Origin: Sutcliffiella deserti
GTDB taxonomy: Bacteria; Bacillota; Bacilli; Bacillales; Bacillaceae_I
NCBI RefSeq assembly: GCF_020037475.1
Contig: NZ_JAIQDB010000004.1
Location: 124,001-188,000, forward strand
Direction of reading: 5' to 3'
DNA length: 64,000 nucleotides
Both the position numbers and the translations under genes were made by a program. Positions 16,871-26,260 of this stretch are shown here, piece by piece. The notes below the pieces were generated by a model. That model saw only the letters and a list, made by a program, of their open reading frames with translations. It was not told where the DNA came from and did no database searches. How positions within the stretch are numbered: the first letter of the stretch is position 1; every line of letters starts with the position of its first letter.

Positions 16871-17329
16871 ATGTCCCCTATAGAGAGTTTAAATCAAGTG
16901 TTTGACAGGACAATTGATTCAGTCAAATCTGTGATTCCGATTGACTTAACATGTGAGCAACCGAGGATACATACCGAAAACTTAACTAATATTTCATTAG
17001 GTGTTCTCATTATGTTAACTGGGGACATTCGTGGTCAACTTCTTATACAAGGAGAACGATCGGTTTTTCAGCAAATTGCAACATCGATGTTCGGCATGGA
17101 ATTAGAGGGTGATATGCTTCATTCGTTTACAGGGGAACTCGGGAATATGATTGCAGGTAATCTGTCTTCTTACATTGCTCAAAGTGGCATCAACATGGAT
17201 ATCACTCCTCCCAACGTAATAATGGAGCAGCAAAAAGAATTTCAATTTCACCATCGTCTTCAATCACCTATTCTTTTTAAAGAAAATGGAAGTATGCAAA
17301 TTATTATAGAGCTAGAACCGGCCTCGTAA
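16871..17329 (+). CDS. cheX: CheX-type chemotaxis phosphatase
   Basis: 152-aa protein of the CheC/CheX/FliY phosphatase family, which dephosphorylates CheY-P. The signature GELGNMIAGN (E-x2-N) appears once, around residues 85-95, as in single-site CheX rather than two-site CheC. A β-rich N-terminal half (SLGVLIMLTGDIRGQLLIQ) precedes it. It has its own AAGGAGG site and terminator and stands alone, with no other che or fli gene in the window. Confidence 0.83.
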   Translation: MSPIESLNQVFDRTIDSVKSVIPIDLTCEQPRIHTENLTNISLGVLIMLTGDIRGQLLIQGERSVFQQIATSMFGMELEGDMLHSFTGELGNMIAGNLSSYIAQSGINMDITPPNVIMEQQKEFQFHHRLQSPILFKENGSMQIIIELEPAS

Positions 17330-17339
17330 TATTTCTTTT

Positions 17340-17360
17340 GCCCATAATATGGGCTTTTTT
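17340..17360 (+). terminator. Terminator after cheX
   Basis: GCCCATAATATGGGC is a perfect hairpin followed by seven T residues. Confidence 0.8.
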
Positions 17361-17419
17361 TATGTATTTTTTTACCAACCTTACCGAAAGTGTATTCATT
17401 TATTCTCACCAATCTAAAA

Positions 17420-17453
17420 AGAAGCTAAACCCTAGTAACATGGTTTAACTTCT
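17420..17453 (-). terminator. Terminator after ypwA
   Basis: On the minus strand AGAAGTTAAACC and GGTTTAGCTTCT pair with one bulge and are followed by a T-rich run. Confidence 0.65.
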
Positions 17454-17461
17454 CTATAACA

Positions 17462-18973
17462 TTATAAATTGTAGATTTCAATATATTTCTCTTCTAAATA
17501 GTGAATCAAATGATTTACATTCAGTTCTTCCCCTGTTACATCTTTTAAGATCTCCAGTGGTTTTTTCATTTTTCCATGCTGATGTATTTTCTCCTTTAGC
17601 CAGTCCTTTACAGGTCCAAGATTTCCTGTTTCAATAAGCTCATCAAAATTCGGAAGATCTTTCAGCATAGCTTGCTTGAACTGGGCCGCATACATATAAC
17701 CTAACGCATAGGATGGAAAATAGCCGAAGCTCCCACCAGACCAATGAACATCCTGCAACACTCCTTCTGCATCATTCGAAGGAGTAATCCCTAAATAACT
17801 TTCATATTTATCATTCCATGCTTTAGGAAGATCGCTCACTTGTAATTCATCATTGAATAGTGCTTTTTCCAGCTCATAACGAATCATGATATGTAATGCA
17901 TACGTAAGTTCATCTGCTTCAATTCTAATTAGGGATGGTTTTGCTTCGTTTATAGCAAGATAGAATTCTTCTACTTTTATCTCATCATAAGCTCCATTTG
18001 CATAACGTTGAAGTGAAGGATAATGACGCTTCCAAAAGGCAAAGTTCCTCCCTACAAAATTTTCGTAAAATAAAGATTGAGATTCATGTATTCCCATTGA
18101 AGTTCCAGTACATAACCCCGTACCAAGTAGCTCTTCTGAAATATTTTGTTCATAAAGAGCGTGGCCACATTCATGGATTGTACCAAATACTGCGGTTCGG
18201 AAATCTTTTTCATCATATTTAGTTGTCACACGAACATCGCCGGGGTTTAAACCCACAGCAAATGGATGAACAGTTTCGTCCAATCTTCCAGAATCAAAAT
18301 CATACTGTAATTCTTTCAATACCTCTAAGCTGAAATTGTGCTGATTCTCCTTTGGAAAGGGTACAAGTAAGTCGGAAGATCTAGGATGCACAGAAGAAGA
18401 TTGAATTTTTTTAACCAGTGGTACAATGCGGTCTTTTAACTGACCAAACACCTCATCCAGTTTTTCCACTGTCATACCAGGCTCATACATATCAAGTAAC
18501 GTATTATATTTATTGTTTTCATAACCCCAATATTCAATGAATCTTTTATTAAAATCCACTAGTTTTTCAAGGTAAGGCTGAAGTAGACTGAAATCTGCTT
18601 TCTCTTTGGCTTCTTCCCATACAGACTCCGCTTTAGAGCTTAGGACTACATATTCCTGATATTCTTTTGCTGGAATCTTTTTATTCTGATCATAATTTTT
18701 CTTACTTTCCAAAAGTGAAGTTTGAGTTACCTTATTTAATGTCTCGAACACTTCTTTATTTAATAATTGCGTAAGAAATGCCGCCATATCTTCAGAAACA
18801 GACATATGAAATACTTCAGCAGACAACACGCCAATCACATTGGATCGTCGGTCTACACCCTTCTTAGGAGCTCCGGTTCGTAAATCCCAAAAGATAAGGG
18901 ATAATGCTTCCTTATAACTTTCCATTTTTGTCATATGCTCTAAATATTGTTTTTCTAATTTACTTGTATCCAT
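17462..18973 (-). CDS. ypwA: Metallocarboxypeptidase, M32 family (YpwA)
   Basis: 503-aa M32 carboxypeptidase (thermostable carboxypeptidase 1 family) that removes C-terminal residues from peptides. The zinc site GTIHECGHALYEQ gives HECGH (HExxH) and is followed by GIHESQSLFYENFVGR, which supplies the third ligand Glu. DVHWSGGSFGYFPSYALGYMYAAQ is the conserved C-terminal signature region. Length is normal. GGGGGAT precedes the ATG. It adjoins ypvA as in B. subtilis. Confidence 0.93.
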   Translation of the reverse strand: MDTSKLEKQYLEHMTKMESYKEALSLIFWDLRTGAPKKGVDRRSNVIGVLSAEVFHMSVSEDMAAFLTQLLNKEVFETLNKVTQTSLLESKKNYDQNKKIPAKEYQEYVVLSSKAESVWEEAKEKADFSLLQPYLEKLVDFNKRFIEYWGYENNKYNTLLDMYEPGMTVEKLDEVFGQLKDRIVPLVKKIQSSSVHPRSSDLLVPFPKENQHNFSLEVLKELQYDFDSGRLDETVHPFAVGLNPGDVRVTTKYDEKDFRTAVFGTIHECGHALYEQNISEELLGTGLCTGTSMGIHESQSLFYENFVGRNFAFWKRHYPSLQRYANGAYDEIKVEEFYLAINEAKPSLIRIEADELTYALHIMIRYELEKALFNDELQVSDLPKAWNDKYESYLGITPSNDAEGVLQDVHWSGGSFGYFPSYALGYMYAAQFKQAMLKDLPNFDELIETGNLGPVKDWLKEKIHQHGKMKKPLEILKDVTGEELNVNHLIHYLEEKYIEIYNL

Positions 18974-19061
18974 GACAACAATCCCCCACTCATCTTTAGA
19001 CTATGTTTAACGATACACAATTTTCACACTAGTTGGCAACCTTTAATTAAATTCCAAACAG

Positions 19062-19092
19062 AAAAAAGCATTCTGCTTATAGCAAAATGCTT
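19062..19092 (-). terminator. Terminator after ypvA
   Basis: AAGCATT...AATGCTT stem with a 13-nt loop; the minus strand continues with six T residues. Confidence 0.7.
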
Positions 19093-19107
19093 CTTTTAGA
19101 GTATCCA

Positions 19108-21039
19108 TTATTGGGATACAGGTGCAGTTGGAAGTGTGTTAATAAGCTGATCCTTCACCCTTTGTGGTAATTCAGAAGGAACGAATATAGTAATCTCTCC
19201 CTTGTCATCTGAAGAACGTATAAGTCTACCTATTCCTTGTCTTAGACGAAGCAGCATATAAGGCACATCCAATTGTGTAAACGGATCCTCTAATCCTTTT
19301 CTTTTAGCTGCAAAAACAGGATCATTTGGAGGGAAAGGCAAAGACCAGATTATGACATTGGATAACGATGGTCCTGGTATATCAAGGCCTTCCCATAGAT
19401 GATAGGCGCATAGTATAGAATTCTCATCATTTTGGAATTCCGATACAAGCACACTGATTTCTTTTTCCCCTTCATATAAAAAGCGATAATCTGTATTATG
19501 AGTGTTATCATTTTTAAATTGCTGCAATTCCATTTTTGATGAAAATAGTATAAGAGTACTTCCATTAGTCCGCTCAATCGCCTTCATTGTAAAATTGTAT
19601 TGACTTTCAAAGGCTGATGTCGCTTCGAGCTCCACTAAATGTAATTTCATATTCTCTTCATAATCGAATGGAGAATTTATGGAAAATGATAAGTACTCAC
19701 TTATCCCTAAGGATGTAGCTAAATAATCAAAGGAATTATTATCAGATAGTGTGGCAGAGGAAAAGATAAATGGAATCTTTTTAGAAAACACACTTTCTTT
19801 TAATACTTCTTCAACTGTTTTTGGCATAACAACTAGGGTAAGGTCATTTTTGGAATGTTCAGCCCATGTAATTACATCTTCATGAGATAAAAGAAGCTTC
19901 AATAGGAATTCGATGGAGTCAAGATATTCTTCCACAATATGAAGCTGATAATGATCGACCGTATGAAGCTCACCTTCATATACTAGTTGATTACCCATTT
20001 CTTCTATCATCGCTAACAGGTTCTTTGCATCGTTAACAAGCGAGGAATTTATCAAAATATCCTTCCGCTCAGAACCTTCATTTGTGCTTAAGCATTCTTC
20101 TAGCGTATCAAAGAATCGTTCATTTGCTTCAATGGCCTCTTCTACTAGCAAGGAAAATTCTTCTCTTAAGTCATTTCCTAAAAGTCTTGTTAAAATCTCT
20201 TCAACTGTATGTTTTTTAACCTTATATGTTAATGCCTTTTGTGCAGCAAATTCCAATAGATGACCTTCGTCAAATACTACGGTTGAAGCTTCTGGTAAAA
20301 GTGGTAACTGACCTTCTCTTTTACGTTTCTCTACTGTCCAAACATGCTCCATGTAAAAATCATGAGAACAAATAATTAAGTCTGTTGATTTTCGATAATG
20401 CTCTCTCGACAAGGTTTGTCCACATCGATGGCGCTTTTGACAACTAAAGCAATCTTGAAAACTATCCCAGCCGATTAGATCCCATTCTTCATCATTAAGT
20501 TTTGCGTAATCTTTACGATCACCGTATGGAAAAAAAGACTGCATCGCAGCTGATTTATTTACAAAGTTCGGCAATGATTCATGGACGTCATCAATATTAT
20601 CGATATCATAATGGTCCAACGCATAGTCCAGCTTGTTTAAACAAAGATACTGATCAGGTGACTTTGCTAATCTAACATCAAATGCCACATCTAATATTCC
20701 AGAAAGCTTGGCAATATCGCCTTCCTTTTTCACCAACTGTTCGATCAGTGATTCATCGGCACAGGTTATAATAGCAGGTTTGCCAATATACCTTGCATAA
20801 CAGATTGCATATAAAAGATACACCATCGTCTTGCCCGTCCCAACTCCCGCTTCTGAGAAAATGACCTTTTTCTCTTTAAAAGCTCGTTCTAGTTGAAAGG
20901 CCATAAAAATCTGTTCATCACGTAGCTCAAATCCCGCTTCTGGTAAGATGTCATAAAACACATCTCCTATCCATTCATTCAAACGATCAAAAAAAGAATC
21001 ACCTTTATTCATTGTAAAAGGCAGACGATTGTTGTTCAT
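19108..21039 (-). CDS. ypvA: DinG/XPD-like ATP-dependent helicase YpvA
   Basis: 643-aa SF2 helicase of the DinG/Rad3 group without an exonuclease domain. Walker A SEAGVGTGKT lies at residues 62-71. Walker B is VVFDEGHLLEFAAQ (DEGH). Four cysteines fit an iron-sulfur cluster: one in YLCLNK and three in DCFSCQKRHRCGQ. Motif VI is LRLRQGIGRLIRSSDDKG. All catalytic motifs look intact, unlike the dinG gene at 50809. The start was moved to the ATG at 21039 because GGAGG stands 8 nt upstream. Confidence 0.9.
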   Translation of the reverse strand: MNNNRLPFTMNKGDSFFDRLNEWIGDVFYDILPEAGFELRDEQIFMAFQLERAFKEKKVIFSEAGVGTGKTMVYLLYAICYARYIGKPAIITCADESLIEQLVKKEGDIAKLSGILDVAFDVRLAKSPDQYLCLNKLDYALDHYDIDNIDDVHESLPNFVNKSAAMQSFFPYGDRKDYAKLNDEEWDLIGWDSFQDCFSCQKRHRCGQTLSREHYRKSTDLIICSHDFYMEHVWTVEKRKREGQLPLLPEASTVVFDEGHLLEFAAQKALTYKVKKHTVEEILTRLLGNDLREEFSLLVEEAIEANERFFDTLEECLSTNEGSERKDILINSSLVNDAKNLLAMIEEMGNQLVYEGELHTVDHYQLHIVEEYLDSIEFLLKLLLSHEDVITWAEHSKNDLTLVVMPKTVEEVLKESVFSKKIPFIFSSATLSDNNSFDYLATSLGISEYLSFSINSPFDYEENMKLHLVELEATSAFESQYNFTMKAIERTNGSTLILFSSKMELQQFKNDNTHNTDYRFLYEGEKEISVLVSEFQNDENSILCAYHLWEGLDIPGPSLSNVIIWSLPFPPNDPVFAAKRKGLEDPFTQLDVPYMLLRLRQGIGRLIRSSDDKGEITIFVPSELPQRVKDQLINTLPTAPVSQ

Positions 21040-21163
21040 GTTTTGTACCTCCGGAAAAAGTTTGCATCTGACCATTATTGATTAAAAGAGTTGGTTTTGT
21101 CAAGTTTTTAGGTAGGGTTTCACTTAAAGGCTAATCTGAAATAGGTAGAGTTCTGTCAAAACT

Positions 21164-21299
21164 CCCTGTTCCTTTCCGTTTCAGGTGATCGCTTTCCGCG
21201 GGGCGGTGCAGAAGCCTCCTCGGCTTCGCCTGCGGGGTCTCCTGTCTACCGCTATCGCCCGCAGGAGTCGATCACCTTCCACTTCAATACACAGGGGGG
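21164..21299. repeat. GC-rich palindromic dispersed repeat, copy A
   Basis: Begins CCCTGTTCCTTTCCG and ends ACACAGGGG, so CCCTGT/ACAGGG and AGGTGATCG/CGATCACCT form inverted termini. The core holds CGCTTTCCGCGGGGCGG and GCCTCCTCGGCT. About 50% more GC-rich than its surroundings and non-coding. Confidence 0.9.
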
Positions 21300-21390
21300 A
21301 AGACTTTATATTTTAGGGAATTATCGAGTTTAATCATATTGCAAAATCTCTAAGCACACCGCTGATAACAGGTAGGTTACTTTTAAATCT

Positions 21391-21529
21391 CCCTGTTCCT
21401 TTCCGTTGCAGGTGATCGCTTTCCGTGGGGCGGTGCGGGAGAGCCTCCTCGGCTACGCCTGTGGGGTCTCCCGTCTACAAGCGGCCGGACGCCGGAGTCG
21501 AGCACCTTCCACTTCAATACACAGGGGGG
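21391..21529. repeat. GC-rich palindromic dispersed repeat, copy B
   Basis: Near-identical to copy A, with CGCTTTCCGTGGGGCGG and CAAGCGGCCGGACGCCGG in place of the CGCTATCGCCCGC segment. Same orientation. Confidence 0.9.
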
Positions 21530-21620
21530 AAGACTTTAGATGTGATGACCTTCTTTACATTGATCATTAAGGTTTTCACTTGGGGGGCTTGCCTGAAAAT
21601 AGGTAGGTAGTTTTTTCAAC

Positions 21621-21755
21621 CCCTGTTCCTTTCCGTTTCAGGTGATCGCTTTCCGCGGGGCGGTGCGGGAGCCTCCTCGGCTACGCCTGTGGGGTCTCCC
21701 GTCTACAAGCGGCCGGACGCCGGAGTCGAGCACCTGCCACTCCAATACACAGGGG
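21621..21755. repeat. GC-rich palindromic dispersed repeat, copy C
   Basis: Same orientation as copies A and B and most similar to B. The three starts are about 230 bp apart, and even the inter-repeat AGGTAGGT stretch recurs. Confidence 0.9.
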
Positions 21756-21887
21756 AGATCACTTTAGAGATATGGGCATTTTCTAGCTTGATTATAGTGG
21801 TTCGTTTTTATATAGAATTCTAAGTTTTATTTAGTGTGAGACTGTTTAAAAGACCTACGAAGACCACCCATTGAACTTTTGCTTCCT

Positions 21888-22030
21888 AGCTGTGAATCGG
21901 AACGAAAGGCGGAGACTCCTGCGGGAGATGGTGCATTGGGAAGACCCCGCAGGCGATTAGCCGAGGAGGCTTCCCTAGCACCCCGCGGACGCGAAGTCTT
22001 TCGTGGAGAGTAACAGCGGTGTTCAAAGAG
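21888..22030. repeat. Inverted, diverged copy of the GC-rich repeat
   Basis: Contains GCCGAGGAGGC and CCCGCGGACGCGAAG, the reverse complement of the copy A-C core, with less conserved ends. Confidence 0.75.
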
Positions 22031-22141
22031 ACCTATAAAAGTTCCTTGTACTAGCGCATGTCTCATTATGAGATTCCTTGAAATAGAAAGGTTTCCCCAA
22101 TCTTTAACTACGGATTTCTATTTCAACTGAGCAAAATTGAC

Positions 22142-22215
22142 TATAAGATCCTAGCTGTTGAGCGGAACGAAACCCCGAGACTCCTACGGGGAGGTATTGC
22201 TTAGGGAGAATAACA
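22142..22215. repeat. Partial inverted copy of the GC-rich repeat
   Basis: CTAGCTGTTGAGCGGAACGA and GAGACTCCTACGGGG match the start of the inverted copy at 21888, after which homology stops. No gene is visible between 21040 and 22264. Confidence 0.6.
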
Positions 22216-22234
22216 TAGCTAAATAAATCAAATG

Positions 22235-22261
22235 AAAAAACTTCCCAGCCTTGTGGGAAGT
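22235..22261 (-). terminator. Terminator after yptA
   Basis: ACTTCCCA and TGGGAAGT enclose a 6-nt loop; six T residues follow on the minus strand. Confidence 0.8.
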
Positions 22262-22264
22262 CTT

Positions 22265-22459
22265 TTAATCTCTTATACCGAAGTTTATTAAATCTTTATC
22301 CACATTTGTTGCGTGCAGCATAGCTTTGTTATAGTCTTCCAACGCTACGTTTAATCGTTCGACTCCATCACTTTCGAGGGGATTTTCATTTACCAACTGT
22401 TGGTAACACTTCTCCAAAGCTTTGGATATTTTCATAAAATCATCAACATGTAACGGCAT
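22265..22459 (-). CDS. Small conserved protein, YptA position
   Basis: 64-aa helical acidic protein (MPLHVDDFMKISKALEKC...). Position between ypvA and ypsC and length agree with B. subtilis yptA, but I base the link on synteny rather than certain similarity. GGAGGG precedes the ATG. Function unknown. Confidence 0.65.
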   Translation of the reverse strand: MPLHVDDFMKISKALEKCYQQLVNENPLESDGVERLNVALEDYNKAMLHATNVDKDLINFGIRD

Positions 22460-22551
22460 AGATCTTTCCCTCCATAATATAGATAAGAGTATTCTATGCC
22501 TTCATGTTTTAAAATATTCTTCCACTTAAAATGTTCTACGCGATGCCAGTA

Positions 22552-22752
22552 TTATTTTTCGCTAGAGGAACGATCTTTGGTATTTTCTTTGTCTTCCTCT
22601 TCTTCAGCTTCATATTTGATGTCTTCCAAGGGCAATTCATCAATAGGCATTACAAGCTGATCACGCTTTTTTTGCTTTTTCTCATTTTCTTTAAAGGCAT
22701 TTTCTTTGTCATTTCGATGCTGCAACTCTTTGTCTTTATCCATTTTTTTCAA
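22552..22752 (-). CDS. Highly charged small hypothetical protein
   Basis: 66-aa protein dominated by Lys, Glu and Asp (KKMDKDKELQHRNDKE...), probably disordered. The TTG at 22752 is preferred because AAGGAG lies 8 nt upstream. Only MPIDELPLEDIKYE in the centre looks ordered. Its neighbour upstream is ypsC. Confidence 0.5.
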   Translation of the reverse strand: MKKMDKDKELQHRNDKENAFKENEKKQKKRDQLVMPIDELPLEDIKYEAEEEEDKENTKDRSSSEK

Positions 22753-22811
22753 CGAAATCACTCCTTACTTACTAATTCCCGAGGATTATCGTTGTTAAAC
22801 GTTAATTATTT

Positions 22812-23957
22812 TTAGAGATTTTTAGGCGGACGCTTTCCCCAGTATTGGTAGAAATCCGTTTTAATGAAACCGTTAAATAGTTTGCGTTTTTTTGTTGCTT
22901 TTCTACCGTAAAGACTTTCAAACCCCTCGTGGGAGGTTAGCATATAGATGGACCATGTATCCAAGCTGGCAAAAGCTTTGCCCATCTCTTTATACATTTT
23001 CTCTACTTCAGGGCGTTCACCAAGACGTTCCCCATATGGAGGATTACCGATGATGACACCATATTCCTTATCTGTAGTAAAATCACTAACTTGCATTTGC
23101 TTGAAGGTAATGAGTTCCCCGAGCCCTGCTTCAAACGCATTTTCTTTTGCCATACTAATCATACGATGATCAATATCATAGCCAGATATATCAAGTTTTT
23201 GATCATAGTTCGCCTTATCTTCCACTTCCTGACGTGCTTTTTCCCAGGTCTTCTCACCAACCCAATCCCAATCTTCTGAAACAAAATCACGGTTAAATCC
23301 TGGTGCAATATTTTGACCAATTAATGCAGCCTCAATGGGAATGGTCCCTGACCCACAGAAAGGATCTACAAAAGGTTTGTCCGGCTTCCAATTGGTTAAA
23401 AGAACAAGAGAAGCTGCAAGCGTTTCTTTTAATGGCGCTTCCCCCTGATCTGCTCTATACCCCCGTTTGTGTAGCCCGATTCCAGAGGCATCAATGGATA
23501 GTTGTACCATATCCTTTAAGATAGCTACTTCTATTTTATAGACAGCACCTTTTTCATCCAACCATGCGGACTGAATACCATAGTGCGCTTTTATTTTTTC
23601 TACCACAGCTTTTTTTACGATAGCCTGACAATTTGGTACACTTGCCAGCTGAGACTTTACAGATTTTCCGGTTACAGGAAACTCTGCATCCTCTGGCAAA
23701 TAGTCCCCCCATGGTAAGGATTTTGTTTGTTCAAAGAGCTCTTCAAAAGATGTTGCTTTAAACTCTCCTACCACTATTTTGATTCGATCAGCTGTACGAA
23801 GCCACAAATTTGCACGGCAAATGGCAAGAGGATCTCCATAAAATATTACCTTTCCATTGTCTACTGTACATTCATAGCCAAGATCCTTTACTTCATTTGC
23901 CACAAGTGCTTCTAAACCCATGGCTGCAGTTGCAATCAATTTGTATTTGTTTTTCAT
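22812..23957 (-). CDS. ypsC: rRNA N2-guanine methyltransferase-like protein YpsC
   Basis: 381-aa SAM-dependent methyltransferase of the RlmL N-terminal type. A THUMP domain covers roughly residues 45-160 and a Rossmann methylase follows with DPFCGSGTIPIEAAL (SAM loop) and GNPPYGERLG (catalytic NPPY). It probably modifies 23S rRNA. Length matches B. subtilis YpsC, and position upstream of rnpB-gpsB is conserved. Confidence 0.9.
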   Translation of the reverse strand: MKNKYKLIATAAMGLEALVANEVKDLGYECTVDNGKVIFYGDPLAICRANLWLRTADRIKIVVGEFKATSFEELFEQTKSLPWGDYLPEDAEFPVTGKSVKSQLASVPNCQAIVKKAVVEKIKAHYGIQSAWLDEKGAVYKIEVAILKDMVQLSIDASGIGLHKRGYRADQGEAPLKETLAASLVLLTNWKPDKPFVDPFCGSGTIPIEAALIGQNIAPGFNRDFVSEDWDWVGEKTWEKARQEVEDKANYDQKLDISGYDIDHRMISMAKENAFEAGLGELITFKQMQVSDFTTDKEYGVIIGNPPYGERLGERPEVEKMYKEMGKAFASLDTWSIYMLTSHEGFESLYGRKATKKRKLFNGFIKTDFYQYWGKRPPKNL

Positions 23958-24071
23958 TTTCTTTTCACCCTAACTATTGTAATCAAACTTACCTATGTAT
24001 TATAACGTTTATGTATAGTGTTCCCAACAACTAAAGAAGGAAACTTTTTTTTACTATCATCAAAAGTCCGA

Positions 24072-24210
24072 AGCGCCAGCTTAGATGTAAAAACTGAAAC
24101 GAGCATTACCATATAAAGGAAACACGCAGAGTGCTAGCAACTCGATGAAGACCTTATTATAAAGAAGTTGATGAAAGTTTGTTAATATCTGGTGCCAGGA
24201 GCTGGACGCT
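24072..24210. repeat. Decayed inverted-repeat element
   Basis: AGCGCCAGCT at 24072-24081 can pair with AGCTGGACGCT at 24200-24210 with one bulged A. The 120 bases between hold no open frame. It sits in the 370-bp gap between ypsC and rnpB and looks like a degenerate mobile repeat. Confidence 0.4.
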
Positions 24211-24257
24211 GCATACCTTTGAAGTAAATTACCTATAACTGATACAATTTACAATTA

Positions 24258-24285
24258 ATAAAAACTCTCCTGAATCCAGGAGAGC
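24258..24285 (-). terminator. Terminator after rnpB
   Basis: CTCTCCTG and CAGGAGAG pair over a short loop; the minus strand continues GTTTTTATT. Confidence 0.75.
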
Positions 24286-24326
24286 TTATTTCAACGTTTA
24301 TGATTAATAATAAGATGCGACATTCT

Positions 24327-24737
24327 ATCAATAGTGATCTGTAAGCCATGTTCTGTTCCTTTGTACTACAAACGGATTGCTCCTTGTACTCGGGTGGTAA
24401 CCATCTGTCTACAGATAATAAAAATTAGCTGTCCTTCTCATTCGTTCGAATTCCGGAGAGAAGATGCCCCTACCATTGTTTGGGTTTCTCGCTCGAGGGG
24501 TTTACCTCGTTCCACTCTTACAATTTCTTGTAAGACTACGTCACTGTGGCACTTTCAAGGTATTCACACCATATCCAAAGGACTTAGGTGATTTCCCTGC
24601 CGTTAGCCTAGTAAGAAACCAAGCTACCCTAGCTTATTTATTCGCTAGGCACGAACACTACAGGCATCACAGCCTGTGCGAGCATGGACTTTCCTCTACA
24701 GTAAAAACTGTAGCGGTTACCCAATCACTATTGATGT
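24327..24737 (-). ncRNA. rnpB: RNase P RNA, Bacillus type B
   Basis: Catalytic RNA of RNase P, which matures the 5' ends of tRNAs. Minus-strand landmarks are GAGGAAAGTCCATGCTCGCA (conserved region I), GTGTTCGTGCCTAGCGAA, the P4 partner region with AACCC near AGCGAGAAACCC, and the 3' ATGGCTTACAG. The first bases (ATAGTGAT) pair with ATCACTAT at the end to make helix P1. The position between ypsC and gpsB matches B. subtilis. End coordinates are estimated from P1 to within a few bases. Confidence 0.95.
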
Positions 24738-24790
24738 CAGCAAAGTATAGTATAGCCAAATATGAAGATGATTGCAACTGGTATTATTTG

Positions 24791-25096
24791 TTATTCGTAC
24801 AATTTACTGCCAAACACATGTTTTTCTAAATTAGAAAGTCTTCGAAGAATATCAAAATTAGTTGAGCCGGTGTTTGTGTTCGTTGATTGTTGTTTTTTGC
24901 CGGATTCTTCTACTTGTCTTTTCAATTTAGCATTTTCCTGCAAGAGCATTTCGTACTCTTGGTGGAATGTTTCATAGTCCTTGATCACTACATCTAAAAA
25001 CTTATCAACATCTTCAGCCTTATAGCCTCTCATGCCTGATTTGAATTCTTTTTCCAAGATCTCTTTAGCCGTTAATTTAATTTTATCTGATAGCAT
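24791..25096 (-). CDS. gpsB: Cell division/peptidoglycan coordinator GpsB
   Basis: 101-aa DivIVA-related protein. The N-terminal lipid-binding/DivIVA domain reads [36 protein letters not shown], continuing into a coiled coil, a Gln/Ser/Thr/Asn linker near residues 70-80, and the C-terminal [19 protein letters not shown] trimerisation helix. It shuttles PBP1 (PonA) between septum and side wall; ponA lies 16 kb away in this window. Confidence 0.95.
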   Translation of the reverse strand: MLSDKIKLTAKEILEKEFKSGMRGYKAEDVDKFLDVVIKDYETFHQEYEMLLQENAKLKRQVEESGKKQQSTNTNTGSTNFDILRRLSNLEKHVFGSKLYE

Positions 25097-25335
25097 AAGT
25101 TCCTCACCTCAATGCTCTAGTGCCATTTTCTCTATTAATATTTTTTCAGAAAAATGGCCCTTTGTCAATTTTTCTTTATTGTTTTTGTTAATTTATTGCT
25201 GTTGGGAATGTGGAATACGGCTTTTGAGTTGCCTCATAGGTCTTCCTAACGCCACTTCTCCACAGAAGATTTCTTGCCTTGGAATATTGTCATATTTAAG
25301 GAAACTAACTGATAAAGGCGACAATATTTATTGTA

Positions 25336-25902
25336 TTACCAATCATCCTGTTGATTTAATTGTTCTTCCTCTACAACAAGTTGCAACTCATAGTCATCAA
25401 TCATAAAGATGGGATAGCTTTGGTTTGCTGCTTTGTTCTTTGCTATATCAATTATATATTGAGGATTACCCTGCCTCTCTTCATCATAAACAACTAACAA
25501 ACCATCTGATTTATCAACCAGAAATTGATTTTTTAATCGTAGCTGAAGAGGAGATTCATACTTTTTTTTTGTTATAGAATCGATATGGTTAGCTTGTGAT
25601 AAAATAAGCTCATAATACTCCTTATTTGTTTCACTCCAATTTTCTTCCTGTTCCAAGAAGGGGGTAAAGATAGCGACCTTTAATTCTTCGTAGGATTCTT
25701 GAAGTTCATATACGACCTCAGCCCCCCACAATTCCACACCCAGTTGTCCGCTGATGACAATCCATTCTAACTCATGCCCCTCTTCTAGTAAAGAAACAAT
25801 CCGTTTATGTAATGCCTTTTTAATATAATGTATTGCTGGGTCATTCTTTTTAAATACTTGCAATTCTTGTGGTTTATAACCGGTAACTACTAGCACTTTC
25901 AT
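25336..25902 (-). CDS. ypsA: SLOG-domain protein YpsA
   Basis: 188-aa DUF1273/YpsA family protein with a Rossmann-like SLOG fold thought to bind nucleotide-type ligands. VLVVTGYKP at the N-terminus and [18 protein letters not shown] in the first half are the typical glycine-rich and GxxGxE elements. B. subtilis and Staphylococcus YpsA affect cell division, consistent with its position beside gpsB. Length is normal. Confidence 0.9.
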   Translation of the reverse strand: MKVLVVTGYKPQELQVFKKNDPAIHYIKKALHKRIVSLLEEGHELEWIVISGQLGVELWGAEVVYELQESYEELKVAIFTPFLEQEENWSETNKEYYELILSQANHIDSITKKKYESPLQLRLKNQFLVDKSDGLLVVYDEERQGNPQYIIDIAKNKAANQSYPIFMIDDYELQLVVEEEQLNQQDDW

Positions 25903-26191
25903 TAAAACACCTCATAATTTCGGGCTTTGCATCAAAAGAGGTAATAGCGTAAAGATACCTTATATAATAAATAATGAAAATAAAAAAGAGCCTACCTTAA
26001 TAATAAGTATGATTGCTAAAAAGCGCAAGTGACACAGTTGTATAGCAAGTATAAAAATCATGACTTTTCACCTTATGCTATCTTTCTCGTTAAAGAGTAA
26101 CACTTTCGATAATTATTTAAGAAGAAACCAAGGTTGCGAAGGATCGCATAAAGTTAGGCGTAACCTAAATGGATACCAAAACAGCAAACAG

Positions 26192-26219
26192 AAAAAGGAA
26201 CTGGCGCTAACCAGTTCCC
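26192..26219 (-). terminator. Terminator after cotD
   Basis: GGAACTGG and CCAGTTCC enclose a short loop and the minus strand continues with TTTTTC. Confidence 0.75.
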
Positions 26220-26260
26220 GTATATTATCAGAGTAACGTAAAATTACTTTTCAATAGTGC

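Noticed and set aside
21425..22066. Short frames in the GC-rich repeats
   Set aside because: They fall inside the non-coding dispersed repeats and reflect their composition; equivalent frames differ between copies.
24334..24829. Plus-strand frames of 85 and 121 codons
   Set aside because: They lie antisense to the RNase P RNA gene.
25290..25340. AATATTGTC/GACAATATT inverted repeat at the end of ypsA
   Set aside because: The loop is about 30 nt and no T-run follows, so I could not support a terminator or operator.
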